64,000 bases of DNA, taken from assembly GCF_018622995.1 (NCBI RefSeq), contig NZ_CP076022.1, positions 1,798,001 to 1,862,000 of the forward strand, read 5' to 3'. Positions 44,947-53,968 of the stretch are shown here, piece after piece; positions within the stretch are counted from its first letter, which is position 1, and every line of letters begins with the position of its first letter. Both the position numbers and the translations under genes were made by a program. Source of the stretch: Arthrobacter jiangjiafuii. GTDB taxonomy: Bacteria; Actinomycetota; Actinomycetes; Actinomycetales; Micrococcaceae. The notes beneath the pieces are model-generated. The model ran no database searches. It saw nothing but the letters and a program-made list of their open reading frames with translations, and had not been told where the DNA came from.

Positions 44947-46512
44947 TCAGAAGGGTGGAGGATCTCCGCTGTAATCATCGGGATCCGCTGCGCCTGAACC
45001 GACCGGGTTCGACATCGGTGGCTTGAATTCTCCGGGAGGCTCCGAATTGTAGGTCTCCGAGTTGTAGGTGAGGTGCGGTTCGGTGCGGTAGGTCCGCCCG
45101 CCGGGTGAGGTCCACTCGATAATTCCGGCTGCCGGTTGGCAGGCCTTCCAGAACCCTTCGGTTTTGAACATGTGGTGCCGCCGGCAGAGGTGCTCGAGAT
45201 TGTCGTGATCGGTTGCCCCGCCCTGCGCCCACGGCCGGGTGTGGTCAATCTCGGAAATCACAGCATTCGACCGGCAGCCCGGGAAACGGCAGGTGCCATC
45301 CCTGGCCCGCAACCAGCGCTGCAGCCCGGCGGGGACTTTCCGCCTTCGACCAACCCGCAGGATCTCGTCGGTCACCGGATCCCGCTCGACCGGAGTCCAT
45401 TTCGCTGCCTCCCGAGCCATCCGGCGGGCGGTTTCCGGGCTGATGGGTCCGTAACCGTGCAGTTCCGCGGGCTGCTCGTCGGCGCCGAAGAGGGTTTCCG
45501 CATTAATCAGCACCAGGATCTCGGTCCGCGCGCGGGCCCTTGCCCTGTTACGGGTGGTCCGCCCGATTGTCTTGCCGCCGGTCGTCCCGCTGCCAGTCTT
45601 CCTGCCGCCAACCCCCTTCTCACCACAGGATGGTCCGCACGAGGTATCCCGGCCACCACGGTCCAGCAGCAGATCCTCGAGAATGTCTGCCCGCAACTGA
45701 TCCACCATCCGCGGGTCCCCGGCGGACCGCTCACCCCGGGCCGCCTTCGAAAGCTGAGTGAAGATCGCTTGCGCCTTCTCCGCGGGCAACGACGCAGAGA
45801 GCCAGGACATCCCGTCACAGCCCGGATCCAGCACCACACGGCGCTTCTCAAACGCCGTGCGCTGCCGCTTCTGAATCGTCTCCGGATACTTGCTCTCCCG
45901 CAGCCGCCGGGCCTTGACCCGAAACTGGGAACCCGTCTGCCCCGCAACCGCCACACCCAACAGCTCCGCCTCAAAACCCGGCAGTTCAGCGGCGGGAATG
46001 TTCTGCGACTGATCCAGCACCGTCTGCACGTGTCCGTAGCTCAGCGCCCCGGACTCGAGCTTCACCAGTGTGGCGGTGTGAGTTTCGCAAAGCGTACCGG
46101 CTTCGTTCATCCGCATCGCCGCGGTCCCCGTGGGAATCCCGAGGATGGTCGCGGCTTCCTCGGCGGCGAGACTGAACGCCAAACCCGGCTCAAGTTTCCC
46201 TGATGCAAAGAACATCTCGTCCCGGAAGATACCCTCGATCCGGTGCAGGACTTTCGCCTGCTGCGCCTGCACCCACCGGCCCAGCTGATCCAGCCGCGTC
46301 AACACCACCCCGGCCTGGTCCTGATCCAGGACCTCGACACCCTGCAGGACCAGAGAGCCGGTGAAGGAATCCAGGCCAGCATCGAAAACCGACCGGCTGC
46401 GCGCCGCGGCAGCCTCACCCACCGCACCACCGTCCGCCGCACCACCGCCCGCGACACGACCGCCGTCGTCGCCGCCCGCGTTGGTGCCGGGAAACCTGCT
46501 GTCCTCTTCCAT
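44947..46512 (-). CDS. DUF222/HNH endonuclease-domain protein (13E12-type)
   Basis: A 521-residue protein: N-terminal DUF222 helical region (about residues 60-400) and a C-terminal HNH motif (RWLRARDGTCRFPGC, SEIDHTRPWAQGGATDHDNLEHLCRRHHMFK) with Cys/His metal ligands and catalytic His. Such genes occur in many copies in Arthrobacter/Mycobacterium relatives, some with inteins or mobile history. Biological role is not settled. N-terminal ~30 residues are Gly/Ala/Asp-rich; a Lys/Gly/Arg/Thr low-complexity stretch separates the two domains (near 295-325). Confidence 0.9.
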   Translation of the reverse strand: MEEDSRFPGTNAGGDDGGRVAGGGAADGGAVGEAAAARSRSVFDAGLDSFTGSLVLQGVEVLDQDQAGVVLTRLDQLGRWVQAQQAKVLHRIEGIFRDEMFFASGKLEPGLAFSLAAEEAATILGIPTGTAAMRMNEAGTLCETHTATLVKLESGALSYGHVQTVLDQSQNIPAAELPGFEAELLGVAVAGQTGSQFRVKARRLRESKYPETIQKRQRTAFEKRRVVLDPGCDGMSWLSASLPAEKAQAIFTQLSKAARGERSAGDPRMVDQLRADILEDLLLDRGGRDTSCGPSCGEKGVGGRKTGSGTTGGKTIGRTTRNRARARARTEILVLINAETLFGADEQPAELHGYGPISPETARRMAREAAKWTPVERDPVTDEILRVGRRRKVPAGLQRWLRARDGTCRFPGCRSNAVISEIDHTRPWAQGGATDHDNLEHLCRRHHMFKTEGFWKACQPAAGIIEWTSPGGRTYRTEPHLTYNSETYNSEPPGEFKPPMSNPVGSGAADPDDYSGDPPPF

Positions 46513-46659
46513 GTCTTAAGGCTTTCATCTGCCTCTGACATTTCCGGCCCGAAAAGAGCCCGAAACAGGCCAAAACAGCCCCTTTCCGGGCCCGACCGAT
46601 ACCCGTCTTTCTGCAGCGATTACCTGCCCTCCGGCGTCGTTACCTGCGGTCCCGCAGCC

Positions 46660-47226
46660 TTACTCCGAGCGGTCCCTAACGGCGGCATACAGCAGCATGT
46701 CCCGCCGCTCTCCGGCGATTTCCTGATGGCTGCGGAGGAGCCCTTCACGGTGAAACCCGGCATAGTCGGCACTACGAACGGAGGCAAGATTCCACGGCTC
46801 AATGTAGAGCTCAACCCGGTGGAGCTCAGGGATGGTCCAGGCAAACTCCAAGAGGGCCAGCAATGCCGAGGCGGCAAAGCGCTGACCACGGGCACTGGCG
46901 ACCACGCCGTACCCTGCCTGCGCACGCCCCTGGCCCAACTCACGCGTCCAGAACCCGATCTGTCCCACCGATCGATCCGTCCGGGCCTCGGCGATGGAAA
47001 ACGAGAATCCCGTCCCGCGGACGTGGTGCTGACGCTGCCGTTCCACCCAAGCCAGAGCTTCCTCCCGTGACGCCCGGAGAGGAAGCGTGCCGATCGTCGG
47101 AACATAGGGATCCGTGGAAAGTTCCATGGCCATCGCGGCGTCGTCATCGTGAAACCGGCGCAGCAGCACGCCGGCATGGCGGGGGTCAGGCACTGGCCAT
47201 GACGGAATTTCGACGGCGGTTTCCAT
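46660..47226 (-). CDS. GNAT-family N-acetyltransferase (RimJ-like)
   Basis: A 188-residue GNAT with ATG 47226 preceded by GGAAGGGT; an open frame extends 14 codons further upstream. Marks: AGVLLRRFHDDDAAMAMELS at the N-terminus, GQIGFWTREL strand, motif A YGVVASARGQRFAASALLALL and NLASVRSADYAGFHREG, as in ribosomal-protein acetyltransferases RimJ/RimL. Substrate unknown. Monocistronic; followed by a 147-base gap to the HNH gene. Confidence 0.88.
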   Translation of the reverse strand: METAVEIPSWPVPDPRHAGVLLRRFHDDDAAMAMELSTDPYVPTIGTLPLRASREEALAWVERQRQHHVRGTGFSFSIAEARTDRSVGQIGFWTRELGQGRAQAGYGVVASARGQRFAASALLALLEFAWTIPELHRVELYIEPWNLASVRSADYAGFHREGLLRSHQEIAGERRDMLLYAAVRDRSE

Positions 47227-47278
47227 AGGCACACCCTTCCACACCATGCAGACTCCAGGCGCCCGCACAGGCCCACAA

Positions 47279-47310
47279 CACCGGTCCCAGCCGAAACGCC
47301 GGAACCGGTG
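47279..47310 (-). terminator. Hairpin downstream of the SDR gene
   Basis: CACCGGT (47279-47285) and ACCGGTG (47304-47310) can pair around an 18-base loop, 34 bases after the SDR stop on the minus strand. No T-run follows, so weak evidence. Confidence 0.3.
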
Positions 47311-47343
47311 CTGGCAAGGAAGCCAGGGGAACGGGGGGGGGAA

Positions 47344-48093
47344 CTAGTAGAGCTTGATGCTGCCGCCGTCGGCCATCAGCGTCTGGCCGGTCAGGTAGCG
47401 GGACTCGTCGCTGGCCAGGAAGGCCACGATCGGAGCAATGTCGGTTTCAGGATCGCCCAGGCGTCCCAGCGGCACACCGTCGACAACTTCCTGGTATGCC
47501 TCAGGGAAGGCCTTGCTCCACTGCACAATGCCAGGCGTCAGCGCGATGGGACTGACGACGTTCACGCGGATGCCGTCCGCTGCCCATTCGTTGGCAGCAG
47601 TGCGGCTGATGGCGCGGATGGCTTCCTTGGCTGCTGCATAGGCGACCTGGTTCGGCAGGCCCTTGATGCCGGCGCCGGAACCGAAGTTGATGATGCTGCC
47701 GCGGGTCTTCTTCAGTTCCGGATGGGCTGCCTGCATCAGGTACAGCGTGGCCATGGTGCCGGTGCCGAAGGACAGGTTCCAGATTTCCGGAGTGGTTTCC
47801 AGGATCGGAGCCTGCTTCGATGCGTGGGCGTTGTTCACCAGGATGTCCAGGCCACCGAAGCGGGCGACGGTTTCGGCAACGATTTCCGCAGCACTCTCCG
47901 GCAGTGAAATGTCCTTGCGGATGAAGATCAATTCGCCGCGGTCCGACAGATCGGCCACTAGCTTGTCGCCCTGGGCCTGGTCGATGTCCACAACGACAAC
48001 TTTGGCCCCCTCAGAGAGGAAGTGGCGGACGATGCCCTGGCCGATGCCGCCGGCACCGCCGGTGATGATCGCGGTCTTGTTGTTCAGCTTCAC
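47344..48093 (-). CDS. Short-chain dehydrogenase/reductase
   Basis: A 249-residue classical SDR: TGGAGGIGQG cofactor loop, VVDID acidic residue after strand 2 (NAD preference), NNAH, INFGSGAG serine motif and catalytic Y-AAA-K in QVAYAAAKEAIRAI, ending SRYLTGQTLMADGGS. Unlike the mycofactocin SDRs it has no insert after strand 2. Start GTG 48093 is chosen, consistent with AAGAA upstream. The TetR gene at 48108 ends 14 bases upstream, so the regulator and SDR form one operon. Confidence 0.88.
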   Translation of the reverse strand: MKLNNKTAIITGGAGGIGQGIVRHFLSEGAKVVVVDIDQAQGDKLVADLSDRGELIFIRKDISLPESAAEIVAETVARFGGLDILVNNAHASKQAPILETTPEIWNLSFGTGTMATLYLMQAAHPELKKTRGSIINFGSGAGIKGLPNQVAYAAAKEAIRAISRTAANEWAADGIRVNVVSPIALTPGIVQWSKAFPEAYQEVVDGVPLGRLGDPETDIAPIVAFLASDESRYLTGQTLMADGGSIKLY

Positions 48094-48107
48094 GGTTCTT
48101 CTTTCTC

Positions 48108-48815
48108 TCAACCGGACGTCGGGTGCTGCGTCCGGACATTATCGGAAATGCGCGCCTGGAGGCCGCGCAGGATGGTGTCCACGGCAAAGTCCAGCGACTG
48201 GCGGGAGGCATCAATGGTGATGCCGCGCTCCCGGAACCGGGCGGCCAGGGTGCCTGCCGGAGCGCCGTCGCCGGCGTCAAGGGGCACGACGGCGTTGGGC
48301 CGGGTGGGGTGGTGGCGCCCCGGGCCGGGATTGGCAGCCAAGGCGAGGCTGGAGGCACCGATCACTGCTGCCGAGACACCCATGACGGAGTCGAAACACT
48401 CGTCCTCCGCCAGGCCGGCATCATGCAGCGCCCGCAGCAACTGCTCGAGGCCGGAAGTGGGAGCCATGTCCAGAAGCCGGCTTGGTCCCAGGACAATCTG
48501 CAGCAGCCACGGATGGCGTGTAAAACTGTCCCACTGTGCCAGCGCCAGATGGCGGAGCATTTCCTGCCACGTCGCGGGCGGCTCGGGAAGCAGGGCGGAG
48601 CGCCTGCCCACCCGGGATGCCATCGCCAGCAGCAGGGCCTCACGGCTTTCGACATGCCGGTAGAGGGCCATCGCGGAGACTCCCAGGGAGTCAGCGATGC
48701 GCCGCATCGACACGGTTTCCAGCCCTCCGGCGTCGGCCAGCGACACGGCGCAGGCGGCAATGGCTTCGGCGTTAAGGGGCTCGCGCACCTGGGGGCCCGA
48801 CGGCGGAAATGTCAT
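48108..48815 (-). CDS. TetR-family regulator, probably leaderless
   Basis: A 235-residue TetR regulator with HTH LADAGGLETVSMRRIADSLG then VSAMALYRHVESREALL (about residues 27-65) and a long helical effector domain of the TetR_C_1 kind, including an Ala/Pro/Gly-rich loop near 165-190. ATG 48815 has no Shine-Dalgarno site: the inverted repeat 48816-48830 and a -10-like TAGGTATAC lie directly against it, so transcription may begin at or near the start codon. It precedes an SDR gene it probably controls. Confidence 0.85.
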   Translation of the reverse strand: MTFPPSGPQVREPLNAEAIAACAVSLADAGGLETVSMRRIADSLGVSAMALYRHVESREALLLAMASRVGRRSALLPEPPATWQEMLRHLALAQWDSFTRHPWLLQIVLGPSRLLDMAPTSGLEQLLRALHDAGLAEDECFDSVMGVSAAVIGASSLALAANPGPGRHHPTRPNAVVPLDAGDGAPAGTLAARFRERGITIDASRQSLDFAVDTILRGLQARISDNVRTQHPTSG

Positions 48816-48830
48816 GTTTACAGCGTATAC
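48816..48830. promoter_or_regulatory. Operator-like inverted repeat at the tetR start
   Basis: GTTTAC-AGC-GTATAC (one mismatch in 6-base arms), touching the start codon of the TetR gene and overlapping its likely -10 element. Good place for autorepression. Confidence 0.45.
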
Positions 48831-49016
48831 CTAGAGTGGCAGGACAGCGATATATTCCGGCGCAGGCCTGTGACGTTGTTCTCACCGTCAAGGAGGGCGG
48901 CCGGTCTCCGGGGTGCGGCTGATCGCCGGGCACCCGGCGATCGCGGGGCCGATGAATACTGCTCCGCGCCCGTGCCGTCAAGAGTGGAACACAGAAACCC
49001 GTTGTATCTTAGGCGG

Positions 49017-51365
49017 ATGCGAAGAAACAACTCCTCCCTGCTGGGCAGACTCGGCACCTCGGGCCGGCTGGTCTTGTTCCTGGTGGTGAGCGCGTTCTGC
49101 GGCGCACTCGTAGCCGGGATCTTCATCCCCACTACTGCAGTGGCTGCCACGGGCGCAAACGCCCTGTTCGATGCCATGGAGGACCTGCCCGACGAGCTCG
49201 AGACGGGGCCGCTGGATGTGGGGTCCAAGATCTACTCAGCAGACGGGAAGCTTCTTGCCACCTTCTTTGCCGAGAACCGGATTCCGGTGAAGCTGGAGAA
49301 CATATCCCCGTCCATGCGGGATGCGATCGTCGCTATCGAAGACAACCGCTTCTATGACCACGGGGGAGTGGACGTCAAGGGCGTGGCCCGCGCCCTGGCC
49401 TCGAACCTGACCAACGACAGCACCCAGGGCGCCTCGACGCTGACGATGCAGTACGTGAACAACGTGCTGATTGATCAGGGCGTCGCCGAGGGCAAAAGCG
49501 CCGCTGAACTCACTGTGAGCGGCACCAAGAACATCACGGACAAGATCCGGGAGGCAAAGCTCAGCCTCGCTGTGGAGAAGGAATTCTCCAAGGACGAGAT
49601 CCTGGAGGGCTACCTGAACATCGTGCTGTTCAGCGGCCGCACCTACGGCGTGGAAGCGGCGGCTCAGGCCTACTTCGGGATTCCCGCCTCGCAGCTCAAC
49701 GTCGCCCAGTCGGCAATGCTCGCCGGGATGGTGCAGTCCCCGAACACCTTCAATCCCATCGCCAACCCCGAGGGCACCCGGGACCGCCGGAATATGGTGC
49801 TGTCAGCAATGCTCAAGTACGGCAAAATCGACCAGCAACAGTATGACGATGCCGTCGCCACCGATCTTCAGCTGAATCCCCAGTCCGCCGCGGACTCCGG
49901 CTGCATCGGTGCTGAAATGGCCGACTACTTCTGCAGCTACGTGGAGGAGGTTGTCCTGGCCTCGGATGAATTCGGCGTGGATGAGAAAGCGCGGGCCAAG
50001 CTGCTGGCGCGCGGCGGCCTGAACATCGTCACCACTCTGGACTCCCGCCTGCAGGAAGAGGCGGAGGCCCAGATCAACGCCCAGGTGCCCGCCGGGGACG
50101 CCTCCGGTGCAGGTTCGGCAATGGTGTCGGTGGAACCCGGAACCGGCAAGATTCTCGCCATGGCGCAGAACACCAAATACTCACCCGAAGAGGGTCCCGC
50201 CAATACGCAGCTGAACTTCAACGTGGACTCCGAGATGGGTGGAACTGACTACGGATTCCAGCCCGGATCCACCATGAAGCCCTTCACCACCGTCGCATGG
50301 CTGGAGAACGGCGGCAGTGTTGATGACATCGTCGATGCGACCCGGACCACCTATCCGGCCGGGTTCGACTGGAAAGCCAGCTGCCTGCCGGATGACGCTT
50401 ACTTTGACGAGTGGAAGTTCAAGAACGCAACGCCGGGCTACGAGCGGCAAATGAGTGTTGCCGAGGGCCTGACATCGTCAGTCAACTCGGCCACGGTGGC
50501 GCAGGCATCGCAGCTTGATCTGTGCAGCATCCGTGATGCCGCGACCCGCATGGGCGTGCACCGCGCCGTCGACGGCGAACCGCTGGAGGTCAACAACCCC
50601 TCATTCGTCCTGGGCGGCCAGGAAGTCTCCCCGCTGACCATGGCTGCGGCCTATGCAACCTTTGCCAGCGGCGGCCAGTACTGCGAGCCCATTGCGCTGG
50701 CCGAGGTCACGGATTCGCGCGGCAACGCCTACGAGGTACCGGAGCAGGAGTGCTCCCAGGCCATCTCGGAGGAGATTGCCAAGGAGGTTTCCGAACCGCT
50801 GCAGAAGCTCGTGAACAGCAGCCCCGGCGGAATTTCCCCGCTGGGCGTTCCGGCTGCCGCCAAGACCGGTACCACCGACGTCTCCGAGCAGACCTGGACC
50901 GTGGGCTACACAAAGGGCATCTCCACCGCGTCCTGGGTGGGTAACTGGACGTCCTACGCCACCCTGAACGGGCTGCCCATCAACGGCGTCACCCGCAGCT
51001 ATGTGGATGGATCCACCATTGCCGGTGCCCAGTGGGCGGACTACATGCGCGCCGTCGCACCGCTCTACGACACCGGCGAACTGGTAGACCGCAACCGGAT
51101 GAAGGCCGTGACACCCCAGCCGGAGAAGACTGAGGAGGCGGAAGAGACGGAAGAGGACACTGAGGAGACTGCCGCTCCGAAGCCGTCGGCCCCCGCTCCC
51201 GCTGCTCCTGTCGCTCCGGCGCCCGTGCCTACAGTTCAGGCTCCGGTGCCTGCCGTTCCAGAGGAGCCTGCACCCGAGAAGCCCGCGCCGGCGCCGCCAG
51301 CCCCGGCTCCCGCTCCGGGAACGGTTGTCACACCTCCAGTGATTGCCCCTCCGGCCTCCCAGTAA
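49017..51365 (+). CDS. Class A penicillin-binding protein
   Basis: A 782-residue bifunctional PBP. Membrane helix about 18-45; glycosyltransferase domain with catalytic E108 in AIEDNRFYDHGGVD and the QGASTLTMQYVNN motif; transpeptidase with S418-xx-K421 (GSTMKP), SxN at S488 (SVN) and KTGT at 616-619. After the enzyme comes a Glu/Thr-rich acidic stretch and a long Pro/Ala tail, typical of actinobacterial PonA proteins. It polymerises and crosslinks peptidoglycan. ATG 49017; the frame is open for a long way upstream but that overlaps the tetR gene and is not supported. Confidence 0.95.
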   Translation: MRRNNSSLLGRLGTSGRLVLFLVVSAFCGALVAGIFIPTTAVAATGANALFDAMEDLPDELETGPLDVGSKIYSADGKLLATFFAENRIPVKLENISPSMRDAIVAIEDNRFYDHGGVDVKGVARALASNLTNDSTQGASTLTMQYVNNVLIDQGVAEGKSAAELTVSGTKNITDKIREAKLSLAVEKEFSKDEILEGYLNIVLFSGRTYGVEAAAQAYFGIPASQLNVAQSAMLAGMVQSPNTFNPIANPEGTRDRRNMVLSAMLKYGKIDQQQYDDAVATDLQLNPQSAADSGCIGAEMADYFCSYVEEVVLASDEFGVDEKARAKLLARGGLNIVTTLDSRLQEEAEAQINAQVPAGDASGAGSAMVSVEPGTGKILAMAQNTKYSPEEGPANTQLNFNVDSEMGGTDYGFQPGSTMKPFTTVAWLENGGSVDDIVDATRTTYPAGFDWKASCLPDDAYFDEWKFKNATPGYERQMSVAEGLTSSVNSATVAQASQLDLCSIRDAATRMGVHRAVDGEPLEVNNPSFVLGGQEVSPLTMAAAYATFASGGQYCEPIALAEVTDSRGNAYEVPEQECSQAISEEIAKEVSEPLQKLVNSSPGGISPLGVPAAAKTGTTDVSEQTWTVGYTKGISTASWVGNWTSYATLNGLPINGVTRSYVDGSTIAGAQWADYMRAVAPLYDTGELVDRNRMKAVTPQPEKTEEAEETEEDTEETAAPKPSAPAPAAPVAPAPVPTVQAPVPAVPEEPAPEKPAPAPPAPAPAPGTVVTPPVIAPPASQ

Positions 51366-51429
51366 CGGGTCGCGGGTTTCGGGAAAGTTTCTGCAGGGTG
51401 CGCTTGTGCCTTCCAGGAACACCGGGCAG

Positions 51430-51499
51430 GGTGGGGTGCCGAAGCTGTTAAGCCGAAAGTCATTGATCGGCTAAGCACGCTTCGGCACCCCACCTTTTT
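51430..51499 (+). terminator. Intrinsic terminator of the PBP gene with nested hairpin
   Basis: Outer perfect 16-bp stem GGTGGGGTGCCGAAGC (51430-51445) / GCTTCGGCACCCCACC (51479-51494), then TTTTT. Inside it a second hairpin AGCCGA (51451-51456) / TCGGCT (51467-51472). 65 bases after the PBP stop. Confidence 0.85.
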
Positions 51500-51520
51500 C
51501 ATGCCGCCCTGGAGGATCCG

Positions 51521-51871
51521 ATGCACCCTCACCTCATGCACCCCCGCCCGACGCACGCACACCCTAGGCTCCGCAATCAGAAACACAGGGGACACGCGCA
51601 CAGCCCCGCTCCTGTCTCCTTTGGCCGGCCGGTTTCCTTTGAGCGCGCGGTTTCGTTCAGTTCCCTCTCCGTCGGCGCACTTTCCATCGGGGCCTTTGCA
51701 ACCGGCGCCCTCGCCATGGGAGCAGTGGCGGTGGGTGCCCTCGCCGTCGGGCGGCTTAACATTGGCCGCGCCACGATCAAGGACCTGCACGTGGGAAAGC
51801 TGCAGGTGGATGAACTGGTCATTGGCCGCAAAACCGCCGCAGCGGGAGATCCGCCAGCCCGGCAGGTCTAG
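51521..51871 (+). CDS. Small protein with GALAxG-type pentapeptide-like repeats
   Basis: A 116-residue protein; GGAGG is 5 bases before ATG 51521. The first ~40 residues are His/Pro/Arg-rich. Then comes a five-residue periodic run (SVGALSIGAFATGALAMG, AVGALAVGRLNIGRATI, then KDLHVGKLQVDELVIG), in which every fifth residue is Gly and hydrophobic residues alternate, as in right-handed beta-solenoids. Function unknown; similar small repeat proteins are scattered in actinobacteria as I recall. It could be a curved sheet structural protein or membrane-associated. It lies between the PBP terminator and an aminotransferase gene. Confidence 0.7.
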   Translation: MHPHLMHPRPTHAHPRLRNQKHRGHAHSPAPVSFGRPVSFERAVSFSSLSVGALSIGAFATGALAMGAVAVGALAVGRLNIGRATIKDLHVGKLQVDELVIGRKTAAAGDPPARQV

Positions 51872-51997
51872 CCAAGCGCCGAAGCGTAACCCAACGCCTT
51901 CACAAACACCCCGGAGCGGGCCGCTGCTTCGGGAAGGAGGTGACGGTCGGTAGGGTGGGCCTCAAGGACCGCCCCCGGCATCTGAAAGGTTACGGAC

Positions 51998-53368
51998 ATG
52001 ACTTCCACGATCGACGGCGGCGCTCCGCCGCTGCTGGACAGCGAGGGCGCCCGCCGCGCCTACGAACTGGACCGCAAGCACGTCTTCCACTCCTGGTCGG
52101 CCCAGGATCTGCTGGATCCCATGGTGATTGCCGGAGCCCAGGGCTCCTACGTCTGGGACGGGGAGGGGAACAAGTACCTGGACTTCTCGTCGCAGCTGGT
52201 GAACACCAACATCGGCCACCAGCATCCCGCCGTCGTCGCCGCCATCACCGAGCAGGCCGCGAAGCTGTGCACCATCGCCCCCAGCTACGTCAACGACGCC
52301 CGTTCCGAAGCTGCCCGGCTCATCGCCGAGCGCACGCCCGGGGAACTGAACCGGATTTTCTTCACCAACGGCGGCGCCGATGCCAACGAACACGCCGTCC
52401 GCATGGCACGCCTGCATACCGGCCGTCAAAAGGTGCTCTCGGCCTACCGGTCCTATCATGGCGGCACCCAGCTGGCTGTGAACCTCACCGGGGATCCCCG
52501 ACGCTGGGCCAATGACACGGCAAGCACCGGCACCGTGCACTTCTTTCCGCCGTACCTCTACCGCACGGCCTTCCACTCCACCACGCAGGAAGAGGAAAGC
52601 CAGCGCGCCCTGGAGCATCTGGAACAGCTGATTGCCTACGAGGGCCCGGCTACCATCGCGGCGATCATCCTGGAGTCCATCCCCGGTACCGCTGGAATCT
52701 ACCTGCCCCCACCCGGCTACCTCGAGGGGGTCCGCGAGCTTTGCACCCGGTTCGGGATAGTAATGATCGCCGACGAGGTCATGTCCGGGTTCGGCCGCAC
52801 CGGAAAGTGGTTCGCCGTCGAACATTTCAACGTGGTGCCGGACCTGCTCACCTTCGCCAAGGGAGTTAACTCCGGCTACGTCCCCATGGGCGGCGTGGCT
52901 ATCAGCCCGGAAATTGCGGCTACCTTCGGGACCCGGGTGTACCCGGGCGGGCTGACCTACTCGGGGCATCCGCTGGCCGCAGCGGCAGCCGTGGCCACCA
53001 TCAACGCGATGGACCGCGAGGGGATGGTGGAACATGCCGCGGAACTGGGCCGGTCGGTGATCGGCCCGGCGCTGGCCGGATTCGCGCAGCGGCATGTATC
53101 GGTGGGTGAAGCGCGCGGGACGGGAGTCTTCTGGGCCATCGAACTGGTCCGGGACCGGGAAACCCGGGAACCGCTGGCTCCGTACGGCAGCTCCAGCGGG
53201 GAAATGAACCAGCTGCTGGCTGCCTGCAAGTCACGGGGGCTGCTGCCCTTCGCAAACTTCAACCGCATTCATGTGGTCCCGCCCTGCAATATCGGCACCG
53301 CGGACACCGAGGCCGGCCTGGCCATCCTCGACGAGGTGCTTGATATTGCCGACGGGATGGTCGGCTAG
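51998..53368 (+). CDS. Class III PLP-dependent aminotransferase
   Basis: A 456-residue enzyme of the omega-aminotransferase (taurine/putrescine-pyruvate type) group: YLDFSSQLVNTNIGHQHP, SYHGGT loop, PLP-phosphate contacts FFTNGGADANEHAVRMAR, D259 in IADEVMSGFGRTG and Schiff-base K288 in LTFAKGVNSGYVPMGG. It moves an amino group from an amine or beta-amino acid to pyruvate; substrate not readable. GAAAGG upstream of ATG 51998. The GlsB gene follows 114 bases later with its own Shine-Dalgarno site. Confidence 0.92.
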   Translation: MTSTIDGGAPPLLDSEGARRAYELDRKHVFHSWSAQDLLDPMVIAGAQGSYVWDGEGNKYLDFSSQLVNTNIGHQHPAVVAAITEQAAKLCTIAPSYVNDARSEAARLIAERTPGELNRIFFTNGGADANEHAVRMARLHTGRQKVLSAYRSYHGGTQLAVNLTGDPRRWANDTASTGTVHFFPPYLYRTAFHSTTQEEESQRALEHLEQLIAYEGPATIAAIILESIPGTAGIYLPPPGYLEGVRELCTRFGIVMIADEVMSGFGRTGKWFAVEHFNVVPDLLTFAKGVNSGYVPMGGVAISPEIAATFGTRVYPGGLTYSGHPLAAAAAVATINAMDREGMVEHAAELGRSVIGPALAGFAQRHVSVGEARGTGVFWAIELVRDRETREPLAPYGSSSGEMNQLLAACKSRGLLPFANFNRIHVVPPCNIGTADTEAGLAILDEVLDIADGMVG

Positions 53369-53482
53369 GCATACCGGGCCGCGGAACATGCCTGCAGTCA
53401 CCTACGATGGTAAGGACGCTTACTGTCTGCCGTTGATTCTTCCGAATGCAGAGAATCAACCCATTTCGAAGGAGAACTCCCC

Positions 53483-53749
53483 ATGATTGGATTCATTATC
53501 GCCGGTCTCGTCATCGGCGCCCTGGCCCGCCTGATCAAGCCCGGAAAACAGAACCTCGGCCTGCTGGCCACCCTGCTGCTCGGTCTGGTCGGATCAGTGA
53601 TCGGGGGCGTCATTGCCAATCTGCTGGGCACGGGGGATATCTGGGAGCTGAACGTGCTCGGCTTCATTGTGGCGGTTGTGGCTGCCGTCCTGCTGATCGG
53701 CGTGGCAGAGAGCGTCTCCGGCCGCGGCAAGGGGCAGGTTCGCCCCTAA
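53483..53749 (+). CDS. GlsB/YeaQ/YmgE-family small membrane protein
   Basis: An 88-residue transglycosylase-associated protein with three hydrophobic helices (IGFIIAGLVIGALARLIKPG, LGLLATLLLGLVGSVIGGVI, VLGFIVAVVAAVLLIGVAE). Strong AAGGAG before ATG 53483. Members are often stress-induced; precise job unknown. A hairpin at 53788 follows. Confidence 0.92.
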   Translation: MIGFIIAGLVIGALARLIKPGKQNLGLLATLLLGLVGSVIGGVIANLLGTGDIWELNVLGFIVAVVAAVLLIGVAESVSGRGKGQVRP

Positions 53750-53787
53750 CGTTCAGGTCAGCAGGAACAGAACAACGCATAAACCCC

Positions 53788-53823
53788 GCGGGGGCCGGTT
53801 CACCCACGTGAACCGGCCCCCGC
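53788..53823. terminator. Perfect 16-bp hairpin between convergent genes
   Basis: GCGGGGGCCGGTTCAC-CCAC-GTGAACCGGCCCCCGC, 38 bases after the GlsB stop and in the gap before the convergent alpha-glucosidase. No T-run; its symmetry lets it serve either strand. Confidence 0.65.
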
Positions 53824-53968
53824 CGCGTCTGGGCAGCACCATGAGGCGGGTCCGGGAGGCAAGTCGAGGGGGCGGCTTGCACTAGGCCGCAGCCGAACCC
53901 AAACTCCCGGGTCAGATTTACGGTAGCGTCGGGGCCGCCCCCGGCAGGCTCTGAGGGCCCGAGGACCC

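Noticed and set aside
48123-49016. Long N-terminal extension of the penicillin-binding protein
   Set aside because: It overlaps the tetR gene on the other strand and has no family resemblance; the conserved protein starts at 49017.
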